Shown here: positions 34,101-45,909 of the stretch, piece by piece
How positions within the stretch are numbered: position 1 is the first letter of the stretch
Layout of the letters: each line of letters begins with the position of its first letter
From: Adiantum capillus-veneris
Lineage: Eukaryota; Streptophyta; Polypodiopsida; Polypodiales; Pteridaceae
Length of the DNA: 60,000 nucleotides
NCBI GenBank assembly: GCA_014529385.2
Contig: CM043953.1
Coordinates: 110,246,549-110,306,548, forward strand
Reading direction: 5' to 3'
The notes under the pieces: generated by a model
Seen by the model: the letters and a program-made list of their open reading frames with translations, nothing else
What the model was told of the DNA's origin: nothing
Database searches by the model: none
Program-made: the position numbers and the translations under genes

Positions 34101-34299
34101 ACAAGTCTAACTCTTCTTGATTCCTACCATTTTCACTTGATAAACCATTAGCGTCATTAGTGGATTCTTTGACAAAAATCATGTATGCAGAAATCGAGCT
34201 TTTCATTGACTTATCAAAAGCTGGTGGATTTGCAAGTGGTATAGTACGACCAGATTCATTAGTATCTATATACATGTTCTTTCCCCTGTAGTAGGTGAA

Positions 34300-34620
34300 G
34301 TAGATTCTCCTTTCAGGGAACTTCATGCTGGCAGCCATAAGATCAAACCATGGCGCCCCTAGGATAGCATCCTCATGTTGGAGAGGAGAGATGAAAAATT
34401 CTTCTTTGTCGACATAGCTTTGGATATGAAGTCTCAACTTCCCAATCAAGGGAGTAACGGAGGCTCACTGTCCCTTGAAAGCTGTGTCAGCCGTTACAAT
34501 ATCTCCCATCTCAAAAGCTTGAATGCCCAACTTGGTGGCCAACTCCGTTGATATGAAGTTGTGAGTAGAGCCAGGGTCAAACAAGATGAAGGCATCATGC
34601 TCCCTTACTTTCCCCAACCA
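34300..34620 (-). pseudogene. Aspartic protease domain of the chromovirus
   Basis: The minus-strand reading ILFDPGSTHNFIS (34585-34547) aligns with the usual L-V/I-D-S-G-S-T-H-N-F-I-S protease box. The catalytic Ser of DSG is replaced by Pro (DPG). A TGA stop follows at 34465-34467 and the domain resumes as LQHEDAILGAPWFDLM. Both changes should abolish activity. Confidence 0.85.
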
Positions 34621-34712
34621 TAGGAAAGAGGTGATCCTTTGCAATGAGCATCCTCTTTTGGAGCTTCAATAGCGGAAGTTCTAGGAGACTCATTGCGAGC
34701 ATTTCTTTTGGG

Positions 34713-34755
34713 GCAAGAACAATAACCATGTCCTTGCTCCCCACACTTAAAACAT
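34713..34755 (-). pseudogene. Zinc knuckle of the chromovirus nucleocapsid
   Basis: Minus-strand CFKCGEQGHGYCSC has the C-x2-C-x4-H-x4-C spacing. It is in a short frame after the gag stop at 34919, so it is separated from gag by mutation. Confidence 0.85.
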
Positions 34756-34918
34756 TTGTGATCCTTGCGAAAAGTTTCAAGCTCTTCAGAAGAGAGTTTA
34801 TTTTTACCTTTGTAAACTCCTTTCTCCTTGGACCGATTGTTGTTGTTGTTGTTGTTGGATGGCCTTGGGAAGAATTTTGGGCATTAATTTTTTCCTTTGC
34901 ATCACTTTTGTCTTTATT

Positions 34919-36077
34919 TTACATGGGCTTGACATTCCGTCTAGCCCCTTGTTGGAAATTTATGCGTGAAGCAACCATGGTATGGTGGATTACTTTGCTA
35001 ATAGAACTAGGCCGTTGAGAGTTGACATACTCGGCCATCTCTTCAGGTATTCCCGCACAGAATTGTTGCTTTTTCTTGGCAAAGTCTATCTTTTGAAAGA
35101 TAGTAGCCTTGAGACGTAAATCCCAAAACTTGTCCACATATATGTGCATAGACTCATGAGAGAGCAGCCTCAAAATCCACCATTCGGTGAGCACTTTGTC
35201 CTTTGCATCGCTTGCAAGGAATTGCTTCATGATGGAAACTCGTAGAGTTTTCCATGTCTTTGGGGCTTCGCCGTTGCCACGAAGGCTAGCCCACCATTGA
35301 CAATCCGATTTTTGGAAGTTCATAGCTACATGGCGTAGCTTGGAGGACTCTGTGAAGCCCTTGTCTCCAAAGTCCGCATCAAATTGTTGGATGAAGGCCA
35401 ATACTTTGTCGGTAGCACCAAAGGTGTCATCATAGGTGAGAAAAGAGATACTCTTTCCTCCCTCTTTGAACTTCTTTAGCTTTTGTGACCTTCGCCATGC
35501 AGGGTAAGATTTGCGATGTCCTCCCCTCTTGTATTCTCTAGGAGAATAGCCATAGCTTTCATCGGTAGAGGAGTTGAAGAAGAAGAGGGTGACCTCTTTC
35601 TTGCCCTTTTCTTCCTTTGTTTCCTCTCTTCCCTTTTGGAGTGACGAGGTGAAGGACTATGGGTTAACCGTTTCCTCTTGGGAGGAGTTGGGGATTGTTT
35701 AGTCCGCCTTCTTTGTGGAGCCACATCTTCGGAGGAACTTAGAGATTCATTACTTTCTTGATCTTTGGATTCCTCCTCTCGTATGGGAGAGAGTCTTCTT
35801 TTGGGGGTCTCATCAAGAGGCCTCCTAAGCTCTTTCTCTCCTCTTGGAGAGGAAAGGAAATCCCATAAGCACGAAGTTGTTGAGTAACTTCGGCTTGCAA
35901 AGCGGGGGTGCCCATAGCTTGTTGCAACCTAGTAACAAGATAATTAACAAACATGTGGGCATCATCAGTAGCACCTTCATGTGCAAAAACAAAGTTGTCA
36001 ATGTTCATTCTACTCTCTTGGTTATTGTCAGCCATGTTAATTAAACTTATGTGTTTACTTAGTGTATGCTTTGGCAA
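34919..36077 (-). pseudogene. gag of the chromovirus
   Basis: An ATG-initiated frame at 36077-35739 (112 codons; a later ATG at about 36035, MADNNQES, may be the true start) breaks at a stop. The capsid part resumes at about 35460-34919 with FIQQFDADFGDKGF, CQWWASLRGNGEAPKTW and FWDLRLKATIF, a typical retrotransposon gag pattern. A basic Ser/Arg/Lys-rich linker (35724-35476) lies between in another frame. At least two frame breaks make it inactive. Confidence 0.82.
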
Positions 36078-36399
36078 TTCAAAACCTTAGATGCTACTCC
36101 TCTTAGCCTTTGAAAATAGGCACTTGAGTATCTACACCCACGGCTCAAATTGGAGTGGGTCTAACATAGCAAAGTTGCCGAGGGATAGCTCCTTTCGGAC
36201 TTCTTATGGCTCAATAATGCTAAAGCCGTAGGTAAGTTTAAGAAGACTCCATTATTAAGACCAAATCTCCTGAGGTGTGCACCATATCCTACATAGTGGG
36301 CTCAACAAAACCGATAATAGATCCCAGTCCCACTTACCCCAATATAATTAACAAAATCAACCATTAATAAGCTACTTAAGGACCTCTCTTCTTAAGCAA

Positions 36400-36429
36400 G
36401 AAAAGAGAAACCAAATGCTTTCATACCAA
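36400..36429 (-). other. Primer-binding site of the chromovirus
   Basis: Minus-strand TTGGTATGAAAGC directly follows the 5' LTR end (TTACA). It differs by two bases in 12 from the TGGTATCAGAGC initiator-Met tRNA site. Confidence 0.7.
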
Positions 36430-38553
36430 TGTAATGCAAATGGCCTATGAACTTTGAGAATAGAGGAATTAAGAGAATTAGAGTGAGCATTTTTGTGAGA
36501 TTACTTTGAGAACTTGGAGGGTGAACTTAATTGATGGTAGCAATGTAAACATAGTACTTAATTAACTTGGCATGAACAATACTTTTGCAAGAGAGAGAAT
36601 ATTAGAGAACATGACAATAGATGAGGACCGGATTTACTTGGAGCCGGTCTCCCCTCCAAAAGGCGTTTGTATTATAGATTCTCCCATCAAGAGAGACTTT
36701 GTTACAATACAATCTTTGTTAGGAAATATGACGTAGCTAAATAGATATTTGAGTAGATTACTTAATGGAGAGAGATAGATTTCACACACAAGAGATTATA
36801 GAGTAGAGAGAGAAAGAGAGAGAGTACACACGATATACGTGGTTCACCCACTGTGGACTACGTCCACGAGAAAACAGCCACTTAATGGCTTTAGTACTTC
36901 AAAACAAGGAGTAGTTTACAAAGGGATTATATCCTTAATAGAGCTCCCACCTTGCTTCACTCTCACCACTTCACACCCCACCTTGTTGCATCAACTTCAC
37001 ACTATGAAATGTGTGTAGAAATGGCCTCCTTTTATAGGCCAAAAGGGCTGCCCTCTCTCATGAGAGGCAGCCATGTGTAGCCACTCTTGTGTAGATAAAT
37101 CCAAATCGGACCCTCCAATCCGCCCATGTGTGCCCGCCCTTGAGAAGACAAATCTGCTTTTGAATTTGGCCACCGATCACCACCGGCCATTGACTTCCGA
37201 CCACCGGCCACCAACCATTGACTACTAGCCACCGGCCAACCAGCCAACCGACCGGTCGTTTTCCGACCACTTTTCGACCGCTGTCCGGCCATAATATTCC
37301 GGCGAAAATGAATAGTCTGGCGAATTGTGTTCTTTGTGACCTTGGTGATGCTATGAAGATGAAAAGCTTCATGCATCACGAGCTTAACATAAACTTTGCA
37401 AAAAGCTTTAACTATCCCAAGCCTCAGTCCCAAGGCCTTAGTCCCAAGGCCTCAAACACCTTCAAAGGTGGAGAGAGCTAGCGGGGAATGAGGGTAGGGA
37501 AGAGGAAGAAGAAACATTCCATATGAGAAAGAAATAGTTCATCACTTATCATCACTCTTCTTGCTTAGCATAGCATAATAGCATAGTAATGAAGATGAAG
37601 AAGATGGCAAGCTTAAGCATTGAAGCATGGCTCTTGGTTGGATTTGCATTCCATAGCCAAGAGTGTTGGTGTAGGCTCTCCACTTCTCAACAAACTTGGA
37701 GAAGGAGATGGAGCTCTTGCATTTTGCAATCCACACAATGAGAGAATGTGTGTGTGTGTGTGTGTGGGAGTGTATACCCCCCCCTCTCATGCTTGGCCCA
37801 CCTCTCTCTCTGTCTCTCCCTCTCTCCCTCTCTTGTATTATTTTATTATTTCCTTTGGACATGTGTCCTCTTTTGAGAGAAAGAACTTAATTATTTATTT
37901 TTATGTATCTAAATTCTCATTGGACCCCTTTGAGACCTAACCAATAGCATTCAAGCACATCATGAGGGCCACATGTGGAGGATCATTTGAACATGTGTCT
38001 TTTAAGTTTATTAAGTCATTTGGTTGAATGGAATACTTCAAGGACTTATTCAATCGAGAAAGCATGTGTCTTTTATGCTTATTAAGTCATTTGGTTGAAT
38101 GGGATACTTCAAGGACTTATTCAATCAAGCATGGACGTTCACTTATCTTTGAATTTAACATTTCAAAAACCTTAATCATTTAAGCATAAAAATCACCTCA
38201 AGCTTTGGGCAAGGTTCCCACATTCACTTTAAGCGTCTTAGCAACTCATGCTTGGGTACGATTCCCACCTCGAGGCTAGCCCTAGCTTGCATAAGGTCAA
38301 AGGACCTTTCAACACTAACTTTTGGAGGTCTTTAATGAAGCTAACCCTAAGGTCTTTTAGGCTCCATTAGGTTGCATTGCTCTTTGACATACCATCTCTC
38401 ATTTGGACCCCTTTACCATTGGCCCCATGTTGAGATAGATCCGTAAGCACATGTCTATATTCTAACCCTTGTTCCCATTTATTATTCCACATTAAATGAT
38501 CAGTTTAATATGAGAAAATCATTTGGATGGGTTAGATATTAGATTTTATGACA
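36430..38553 (-). mobile_element. 5' LTR of the chromovirus, enlarged by an insertion
   Basis: 2124 bp against 1494 bp for the partner LTR. The difference is mainly the 605-bp insertion at 36720-37324 and a small duplication around 37425-37450 (AGTCCCAAGGCCT repeated). Confidence 0.92.
36720..37324 (+). mobile_element. 605-bp LTR-like insertion in the chromovirus LTR
   Basis: The sequence is absent from the partner LTR and flanked by TTGT on both sides (36716-36719 and 37325-37328), a probable 4-bp target duplication. It contains ATATACGTGGTTCACC followed by GGACTACGTCCACG, a combination I recall from plant LTRs, which suggests a solo LTR. No protein is encoded. A stretch with repeated CCGGCCA lies at 37170-37280. 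Canonical TG...CA ends are not clear. Confidence 0.7.
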
Positions 38554-38558
38554 CAATA

Positions 38559-38669
38559 GAATAAGGAGCTGCAAAAACAGGATCACGTTGTTGTGCGCTC
38601 CACCCAAAGCAGGTCTCTCTCTCTCTGCTCTTGCACTTGTACTTGCACACGCTTCTCGCGACACCTTCA
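38559..38669 (+). mobile_element. 5' LTR of copia element B, right part
   Basis: Continues the LTR interrupted at 29525 and ends CCTTCA at 38669. A TATA box was not assigned. Confidence 0.7.
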
Positions 38670-38671
38670 AA

Positions 38672-38683
38672 TGATATCAGAGC
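38672..38683 (+). other. Primer-binding site of copia element B
   Basis: TGATATCAGAGC differs in one base from the TGGTATCAGAGC site used by most plant copia elements. Confidence 0.8.
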
Positions 38684-39785
38684 AGGGTTTGTGCTTGCCG
38701 TTTTTGCATCCGTGTGTGCGTACTTTGAAAAGTGCAAACAGGTTTCCGATTTCAACATCGGCAAATTCAGCGTTCCGAGAGCGTTTCCAACAGGCGGCCT
38801 GCGCTTTTACCCCCCTTTTGAAGCTGTTCGTGTAGTCAAAAGCTTCATCCGGGCTACGCTTCAGGAGTTGTATTTTTCAACTCCACTTTTGCTACAGACA
38901 CAAATACAGGTACAGGACACATGTGCAAGTTGTTCAGAGACTATTTTGGGATTGTATATAGCCGTTTTATGGCTATGTGCTATTGAGACGGTGTTGATGA
39001 GCTGATTAGGAGCACTTTTCGGGACCGACATTGCCTCGGGTTTTTCAAGCATCCATCTCCTCACAGGTTCTTGCATACATACAGAACATCTAGGTTTCTT
39101 ACAGGTTGCAGTGTTTTGCATCAAAATAGATTTCAGTGGGAGTATTTGATGCGCATATGCATTGTTTTGGCACTTTTGATAGTGCTCGAGCTCTTTTGAG
39201 AGCGGTTTGACGCCCTGCAGGGATTTGTTTACTGCTTGCACATTTTGTTCGGTGCCTGTTTGAGCGCGTATACTGCACCTTGCAGTATTGTTGACAGTGG
39301 ATGTACGTTGAGTTGCGAAAACTGCCATATGTACCTTTTGTAGAGCCGATTTGGCTTGTTTATGGCAGTCTCGACTGTTTCTAAGACTCGGTTCGGAGGC
39401 CCTTTCTGAGACTGGGTTGGTTTCTTGTCTGCATAACCTTTTGTGAGGGTTGATAGGGTGAGGTTTTCTTGAGGTGGGGGATTCTCGAATGTTGAGATCC
39501 TTTCGGTGATATAGGTTGCTGGAGTACCCCTTTTTCGTGGCCTCGCCATAGGACATGTATAAAGAGGGCTAGGTGCATTTGATGCCGTGTTGGAAGCCTT
39601 GGGTCATCTTTTGACTTTTTATGCATAGTTAGTGGCTGTCTTATGCTTTGAGAGTATTACTTTTGATGCGTTACTGATCTCTTGTGACAGTTTTGGCTTG
39701 AGATTCTGCCAGTTCTAGGAAAACTTTGCCGAATTTTTCCCAAAATTACCAGTGTTTATCGCCATATTATCTTTAGTTTACAGCC
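38684..39785 (+). other. Leader of copia element B
   Basis: About 1.1 kb without coding content. Part of it (around 39465-39515, GGGGGATTCTCGAATG and GATCCTTTCGGTGATA) matches, in opposite orientation, the leader of copia element A near 57325-57365, so the two elements belong to related families. Minus-strand open frames at 38861-39626 overlap each other and have no motif. Confidence 0.6.
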
Positions 39786-40609
39786 ATGTCATCTAGTGGT
39801 GAAAAGGATATTTACAATATCCAAAAATTTGATGGGACAAATTCTTCTATTTGGAAGAGCAGATTCAAGATGTTCTTATATAAAAAGACCAGCTAGATCC
39901 TATCATGGAGCGCCCAGAGGGCGAGTATATAGATGTTGAGTGGGAGAAACTTGATGCTAAGGCCAAATCTACCCTTCGTTTGCATTTGGCCGAATCTATG
40001 TACTTTACTATAGCTGGAGAAAGGACTGCTAGAGATGTATGGGACAAGTTGTGTTCCAGTTATGAGAACAAAAGTGCCACTAATAAGGTTTTTTGATGAA
40101 GAAGCTGTTTGACCTTGTATGAAGGAAGAGGGCACTATTTCTACTCACATTAATGCCTTCAATATCATTTTCACTTAGTTGACCACTCAGGGTTTGGTCT
40201 TCGATGAGGAAATCAAATGTATCTTCTTGCTATTCAATTTACCCTCGTCTTGGGATACGTTCTATATTGCGATTAGCAACTCAGCACCTGGTACCGGCCT
40301 AGTGTACAATGACGTCCTTGGGAGTCTGTTTACCGAGGAGATCTGTAGGAAATCTCTCGAAGGCAAGAAGGATGGTGATGCGTATATTGCTAGTGATAGA
40401 CAGAGGGGTCACACTCAAAGTTGTGCCAAAAGCAAGGAACGTGGGGGCTCATGCAGTAAGTCTCGGGGTTCTATGCATAATGTCGAGTGCTATCACTGCC
40501 CTAAAAAAGGGCATGTGAAGAAGTTTTGCAGGAAATGGCAGCAAAGCAAGAAGGATAAACAATCCGGTGAAACTTCTAAGTCTGATGATTCAAACAAGGG
40601 CAAAGAATA
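39786..40609 (+). pseudogene. gag of copia element B
   Basis: Starts MSSSGEKDIYNIQKFDGTN and runs with stops and frame changes to the nucleocapsid. Recognisable pieces are IWKSRFKMFLY, AESMYFTIAGERTARDVWDK, FLLFNLPSSWDTFYIAISNS and GSLFTEEICRKS (UBN2-type copia gag). The zinc knuckle is CYHCPKKGHVKKFC (about 40490-40530, C-x2-C-x4-H-x4-C complete), followed by a Lys/Ser-rich tail. Confidence 0.85.
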
Positions 40610-40696
40610 GTTAGATGAGATCAATGTGCTAGAGTCTTCAAATGCTCCTATTGTAGAGACTCTTCCAGTGGTTGTTATGCCACTTACCTCTGACGT

Positions 40697-41330
40697 ATGG
40701 GTCTTCATAGCATATCTACCTGTCGAGCTCTTGTTACAGAAGACGCGCAGTATGCACAGAATTGGATAGTAGATTCTCGTTCGATTTTCCATGTGACACC
40801 ACATAGAGAGTGGTTCTCTACTTATTCTCACTCTTGTGACAAAGTGAGACTAGGTGATGCTTATGAACTAGACATTGAGGGTGTCGGAAACGTCAAATTG
40901 CATCTAAGGAATGGCGCACACTTTACTTTATGTAATGTCAGACATGTGCCCAAGTTGACTAAAAGCTTGATTTCTGTTGGTCAGCTTGATGATTTGGGCT
41001 ACAAAACCACATTTGGCAATGGTTCGTGGATAGTACGCAAAGGTAATCTTGTTGTACTCAGAGGTCAGAATCATGGTACCTTGTATTCCATGCATGTGTC
41101 AGATGTTGGTCATGATTACATATCTATAGCCAAGCTGCCGTCTACTGAGTTGTGGAATTGCCGGCTAGGTCATATTAGCCAAAAAGGAATGAGAACTCTG
41201 ACTCGTTTTGGCTACTTACCTGTCTTGTCTTATGTTGACTTTCCTGTTTGTGAGCACTGTATCTATGAGGCCATCCTACACTACTATTTCTTGATCTCTA
41301 GGGTCTTTTGCACTCTCAACTTGGCTATAT
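40697..41330 (+). pseudogene. Protease and pre-integrase part of copia element B, truncated
   Basis: An open frame with WIVDSRSIFHVTP (protease box; DSGA has become DSRS, so inactive), VRHVPKLTKSLISVGQLDD and the GAG-pre-integrase motif ELWNCRLGHISQKGM followed by FPVCEHCIYEA. Similarity ends at about 41270. Integrase, RT, RNase H and the 3' LTR are missing, probably deleted. Confidence 0.88.
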
Positions 41331-41388
41331 AAGCCCTTGTTTATCCTTTTATGATCAATGAGTTAGTGGTTCTCATCTGCATTAGTAT

Positions 41389-43466
<2,078 letters not shown>

Positions 43467-44126
43467 GGTAATTTTATGTTCGCAAGTTGAACCGGGTCAA
43501 CACCAGGCTTCTCTTTGTGGGAAACAATTAGAGAGAGATGCACAACATAAAAAAAATATGGTGCAAAAGATGCTTATGGAAACCTTAAATTGAAATATTG
43601 AATGAACTCAAAAGCTGAATACAAAAGACTTGACCATCGCAATAGGCCCACTGTGCTCTGAAAGTTGTCGAGATCTTGAGCGGAAGCACAAACACCAAAG
43701 CCTTACTTGCTTCAGTTCCCTTCCCTTGCTCTTCTCAACCACCTTCACGAGTACCAACTTGCCGTCACTAGCTTCAGTCTTCTTTTAACTTAAACAAACC
43801 TCTGAAAACTGCTAAAGGTCTGCTTCTCCATCCACATAACTCTTTGTGAACTTCAACTTCTCCTCCTTGCTTTATTCAGAACACTAACGATCTTCTTCCT
43901 TTAATTTCTTCCTTTGATGCTTTTAGTCTCGATGAAGTTTCTACCCTTCGTGCCTTCCCGACTCATAAGTTATATTGCTCGATCTGCTCCTTGTTGACAC
44001 TGACATAGCATGTCCAACTGGTCGTCCAATTAATAGTGCTCCTCTCTCGCTTGTGTTGGCCGCCCTCTGCTCAGCTTGCAGCCCTCCTTTGGAAGCTTGT
44101 GGCACTGCTTTCATGCACACAAACGA
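43467..44126. repeat. Long direct repeat, copy A (partner 59351-60000)
   Basis: Closely similar over 650 bp to the right end of the window: AGTTGAACCGGGTCA, CTTCTCTTTGTGGGAAACA, GTTGTCGAGATCTTGAGCGG and many other shared blocks in the same orientation. It probably continues to about 45.3 kb, but the partner is cut by the window edge. Read on the minus strand, CATCTCTCTCTA before the TGTTTCCCAC block looks like a splice acceptor in the partner copy. Confidence 0.9.
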
Positions 44127-44949
44127 CACAATCCTCCTCCGCTATTCATGGCTCTCCTGTCTAGTGCCAACTGCCACCCTCCTGCTCATGCACTCGACAA
44201 CACCGCCTACTCGTGGCAACCCTTCAGAAAGTGTACAATATGAGCATGTATCTCCTAACTCGATGCAACCTGGATGAGCATGGCAAGCCTCCCCTTTGTA
44301 CTTGTGTGTACCACCCTTCTTCAGCAAGCGGCCCTTCAAATCCTGCTCACGACTAAGCCACCAGCTTCTCACGTCAACCTCCTCTCTGTCTCCTGCTCGT
44401 GCACGCTCACAACTCGACCTGTTGCCTGACTCTTCTTGGCTTGCTCATAACACCCTTTAGAAGCTCCAAACGGCCTTGTTTCCTGCACTAGAAAACCTTG
44501 TTGTCTCCCGGCTCTGCTTCTAGTGCTCGACAGCTCTGGCTCCTTGCTTCTTGGCAGCCCGCTCTTACTCATCAACCTCCTCCTCTTCTTCACGTCCTCT
44601 GCTCTCAGCAATTCATGTACTGTGCTCTGCAGAAGCCGCCCCCAAAAGCTTGCTCTCCCTTCTTTTCTCCTCTCACTGGCACAGAAGCCGCTACTGCTTG
44701 TTTATCATACCAAGAAAAATGCTCATGCTGCCCGTCCTCTTTACAGCTGCTCTCGGCCTCCTGACCGGGTCCCCTCAGGCTCGCCTCTGTCCTCACGTGC
44801 CGACCCCTTCTCGACAGTTGCAGTTGATGCTCCTCCCTGGCTGCCTCGTCTCCTCCTGCCAGGCTCCCTTCTCACGGCCCTCCTCTCCTCGCTGCAGTCC
44901 ACGACCTCTGTACGTCGCGCGCTTTTTTATATATTTATAAACAGCCAGC
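44127..44949. other. Probable continuation of the long repeat; no supported gene
   Basis: CT-rich sequence with several plus-strand frames open at once (Ser/Leu/Pro-rich), which points to base composition rather than coding. A TATA-like TATATATTTATAAA lies near 44927-44941. Confidence 0.4.
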
Positions 44950-45297
44950 TCACCTTATGTAATTAGCTTTGCTTTTCTCTATTAATAACAACATGCGGCC
45001 ATTCACATTGGCCCTCCTGTAGTAGCCAGCAGTTGCGAGCTCCTCAAAGCTGAAGCTCCACAGCCTCGGCCTCGGCATGAAGCATAGGTTTCTCTCCTCG
45101 CTCCTCGACGACGACCACACCGTCTTGCTTCTTATCATTTTAAGCGGTTGGTCACACTGGTCTTGAACATCGGTTAAAATACTGTCAATCTCCACCTTCA
45201 AGGCACACGTATAGGTGAATGCATTGTAGATAAGCCGTCCCTTACATCCAATAGCTCCAAGCTTTACCAAACTGATCTCGTTGGGCAACAAGCTCAT
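44950..45297 (-). CDS. Unrecognised 115-codon open frame
   Basis: Complete minus-strand frame starting MSLLPNEISLVKLGAIG; it has LIYNAFTYTCALKVEID in the middle and a WSFSFEELATAGYY segment. No family is recognised with confidence. It may be the first exon of the unit represented by the long repeat, since minus-strand coding remnants also lie next to the partner copy. Confidence 0.25.
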   Translation of the reverse strand: MSLLPNEISLVKLGAIGCKGRLIYNAFTYTCALKVEIDSILTDVQDQCDQPLKMIRSKTVWSSSRSEERNLCFMPRPRLWSFSFEELATAGYYRRANVNGRMLLLIEKSKANYIR

Positions 45298-45909
45298 TAG
45301 GAGAAATATGAACCTTGCATGGGCTTTGTAAGGAATCCTAATTTTTAAGGATTAAGGCTAATGTTGTGTGGGGTTTAGGGGACAAGGGCATTGAAGAAGG
45401 TAGTTTTGAGTAGGCTTTTCTAGCCTTTTTTTTAAACAAATGTAGGATGTGGACCTAAAAGGTTGCTTTCTTTCTCTAGCTTTTTTTAAAGTGAAGGAAG
45501 CATAGGGATGTGTCCACATCAGCAATTCCGTGGGTCAAAAAGAGTCAAAATTTGACTTTTTTAAAAAAAATTTATTTTTATTTGTTTTTTACTTAAAACT
45601 CCCTCCCAACATATATACATATCCAAAAATCATTTTTTGACCCATTTTTTAACCCACAAGCTTAGAAAGTCCATTTTTTCAAAAATCTTTTTCCCAAAAA
45701 AGTAATAAACATTTTGTTCTCTCATCTTCCTCCCTTCTCCCTCCTCTCTCCCTCTCCCTCTCCTCTCCCTCTCTGCCCCTACCTTCCTCCTCCTCCCCAA
45801 TCTCTCCCTCCCCTCCCTCCCTCCCTCCTTCTCTCCTCCCATCCTGCTCGGCCTCTCTATCCTTCCCCCTCTATCTTTTCATCATTTGGTTCCTCACGCA
45901 ACAGCTTCC
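45298..45909 (+). promoter_or_regulatory. 5' flank of the transposase gene
   Basis: AT-rich sequence with CCGTGGGTCAA (45528-45538), an imperfect inverted repeat (GTGGGTCAAAAA and TTTTTTGACCCA, 45530-45650) and a CT-rich leader-like tract (45718-45860). It probably holds the promoter and perhaps the left end of the transposon. No terminal inverted repeat could be proven. Confidence 0.35.

Larger units (their letters stand above)
29526..38553 (-). mobile_element. Complete Ty3/gypsy chromovirus inserted in a copia LTR
   Basis: The element is bounded by LTRs that begin TGTAATGC and end ATGACA, with a perfect 5-bp target duplication CAATA (29521-29525 and 38554-38558). The minus-strand internal region has PBS, gag, zinc knuckle, protease, RT, RNase H, integrase, chromodomain and polypurine tract in the usual Ty3/gypsy order. 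Several stops, one frameshift in pol and a 605-bp insertion in the 5' LTR make it non-autonomous now. It is the youngest large layer of the nest except for that insertion. Confidence 0.95.

Noticed and set aside
38861-39626. A 231-codon minus-strand open frame
   Set aside because: It lies antisense in the copia B leader, overlaps other open frames and has no recognisable domain.
44498-44966. Three overlapping plus-strand frames rich in Ser, Leu and Pro
   Set aside because: All three frames are open at once in a CT-rich stretch, which is a compositional effect.
44950-45297. Assignment of the open frame to an NPR/BOP-type or receptor-kinase protein
   Set aside because: Only a few residues resemble these families; too weak to name.
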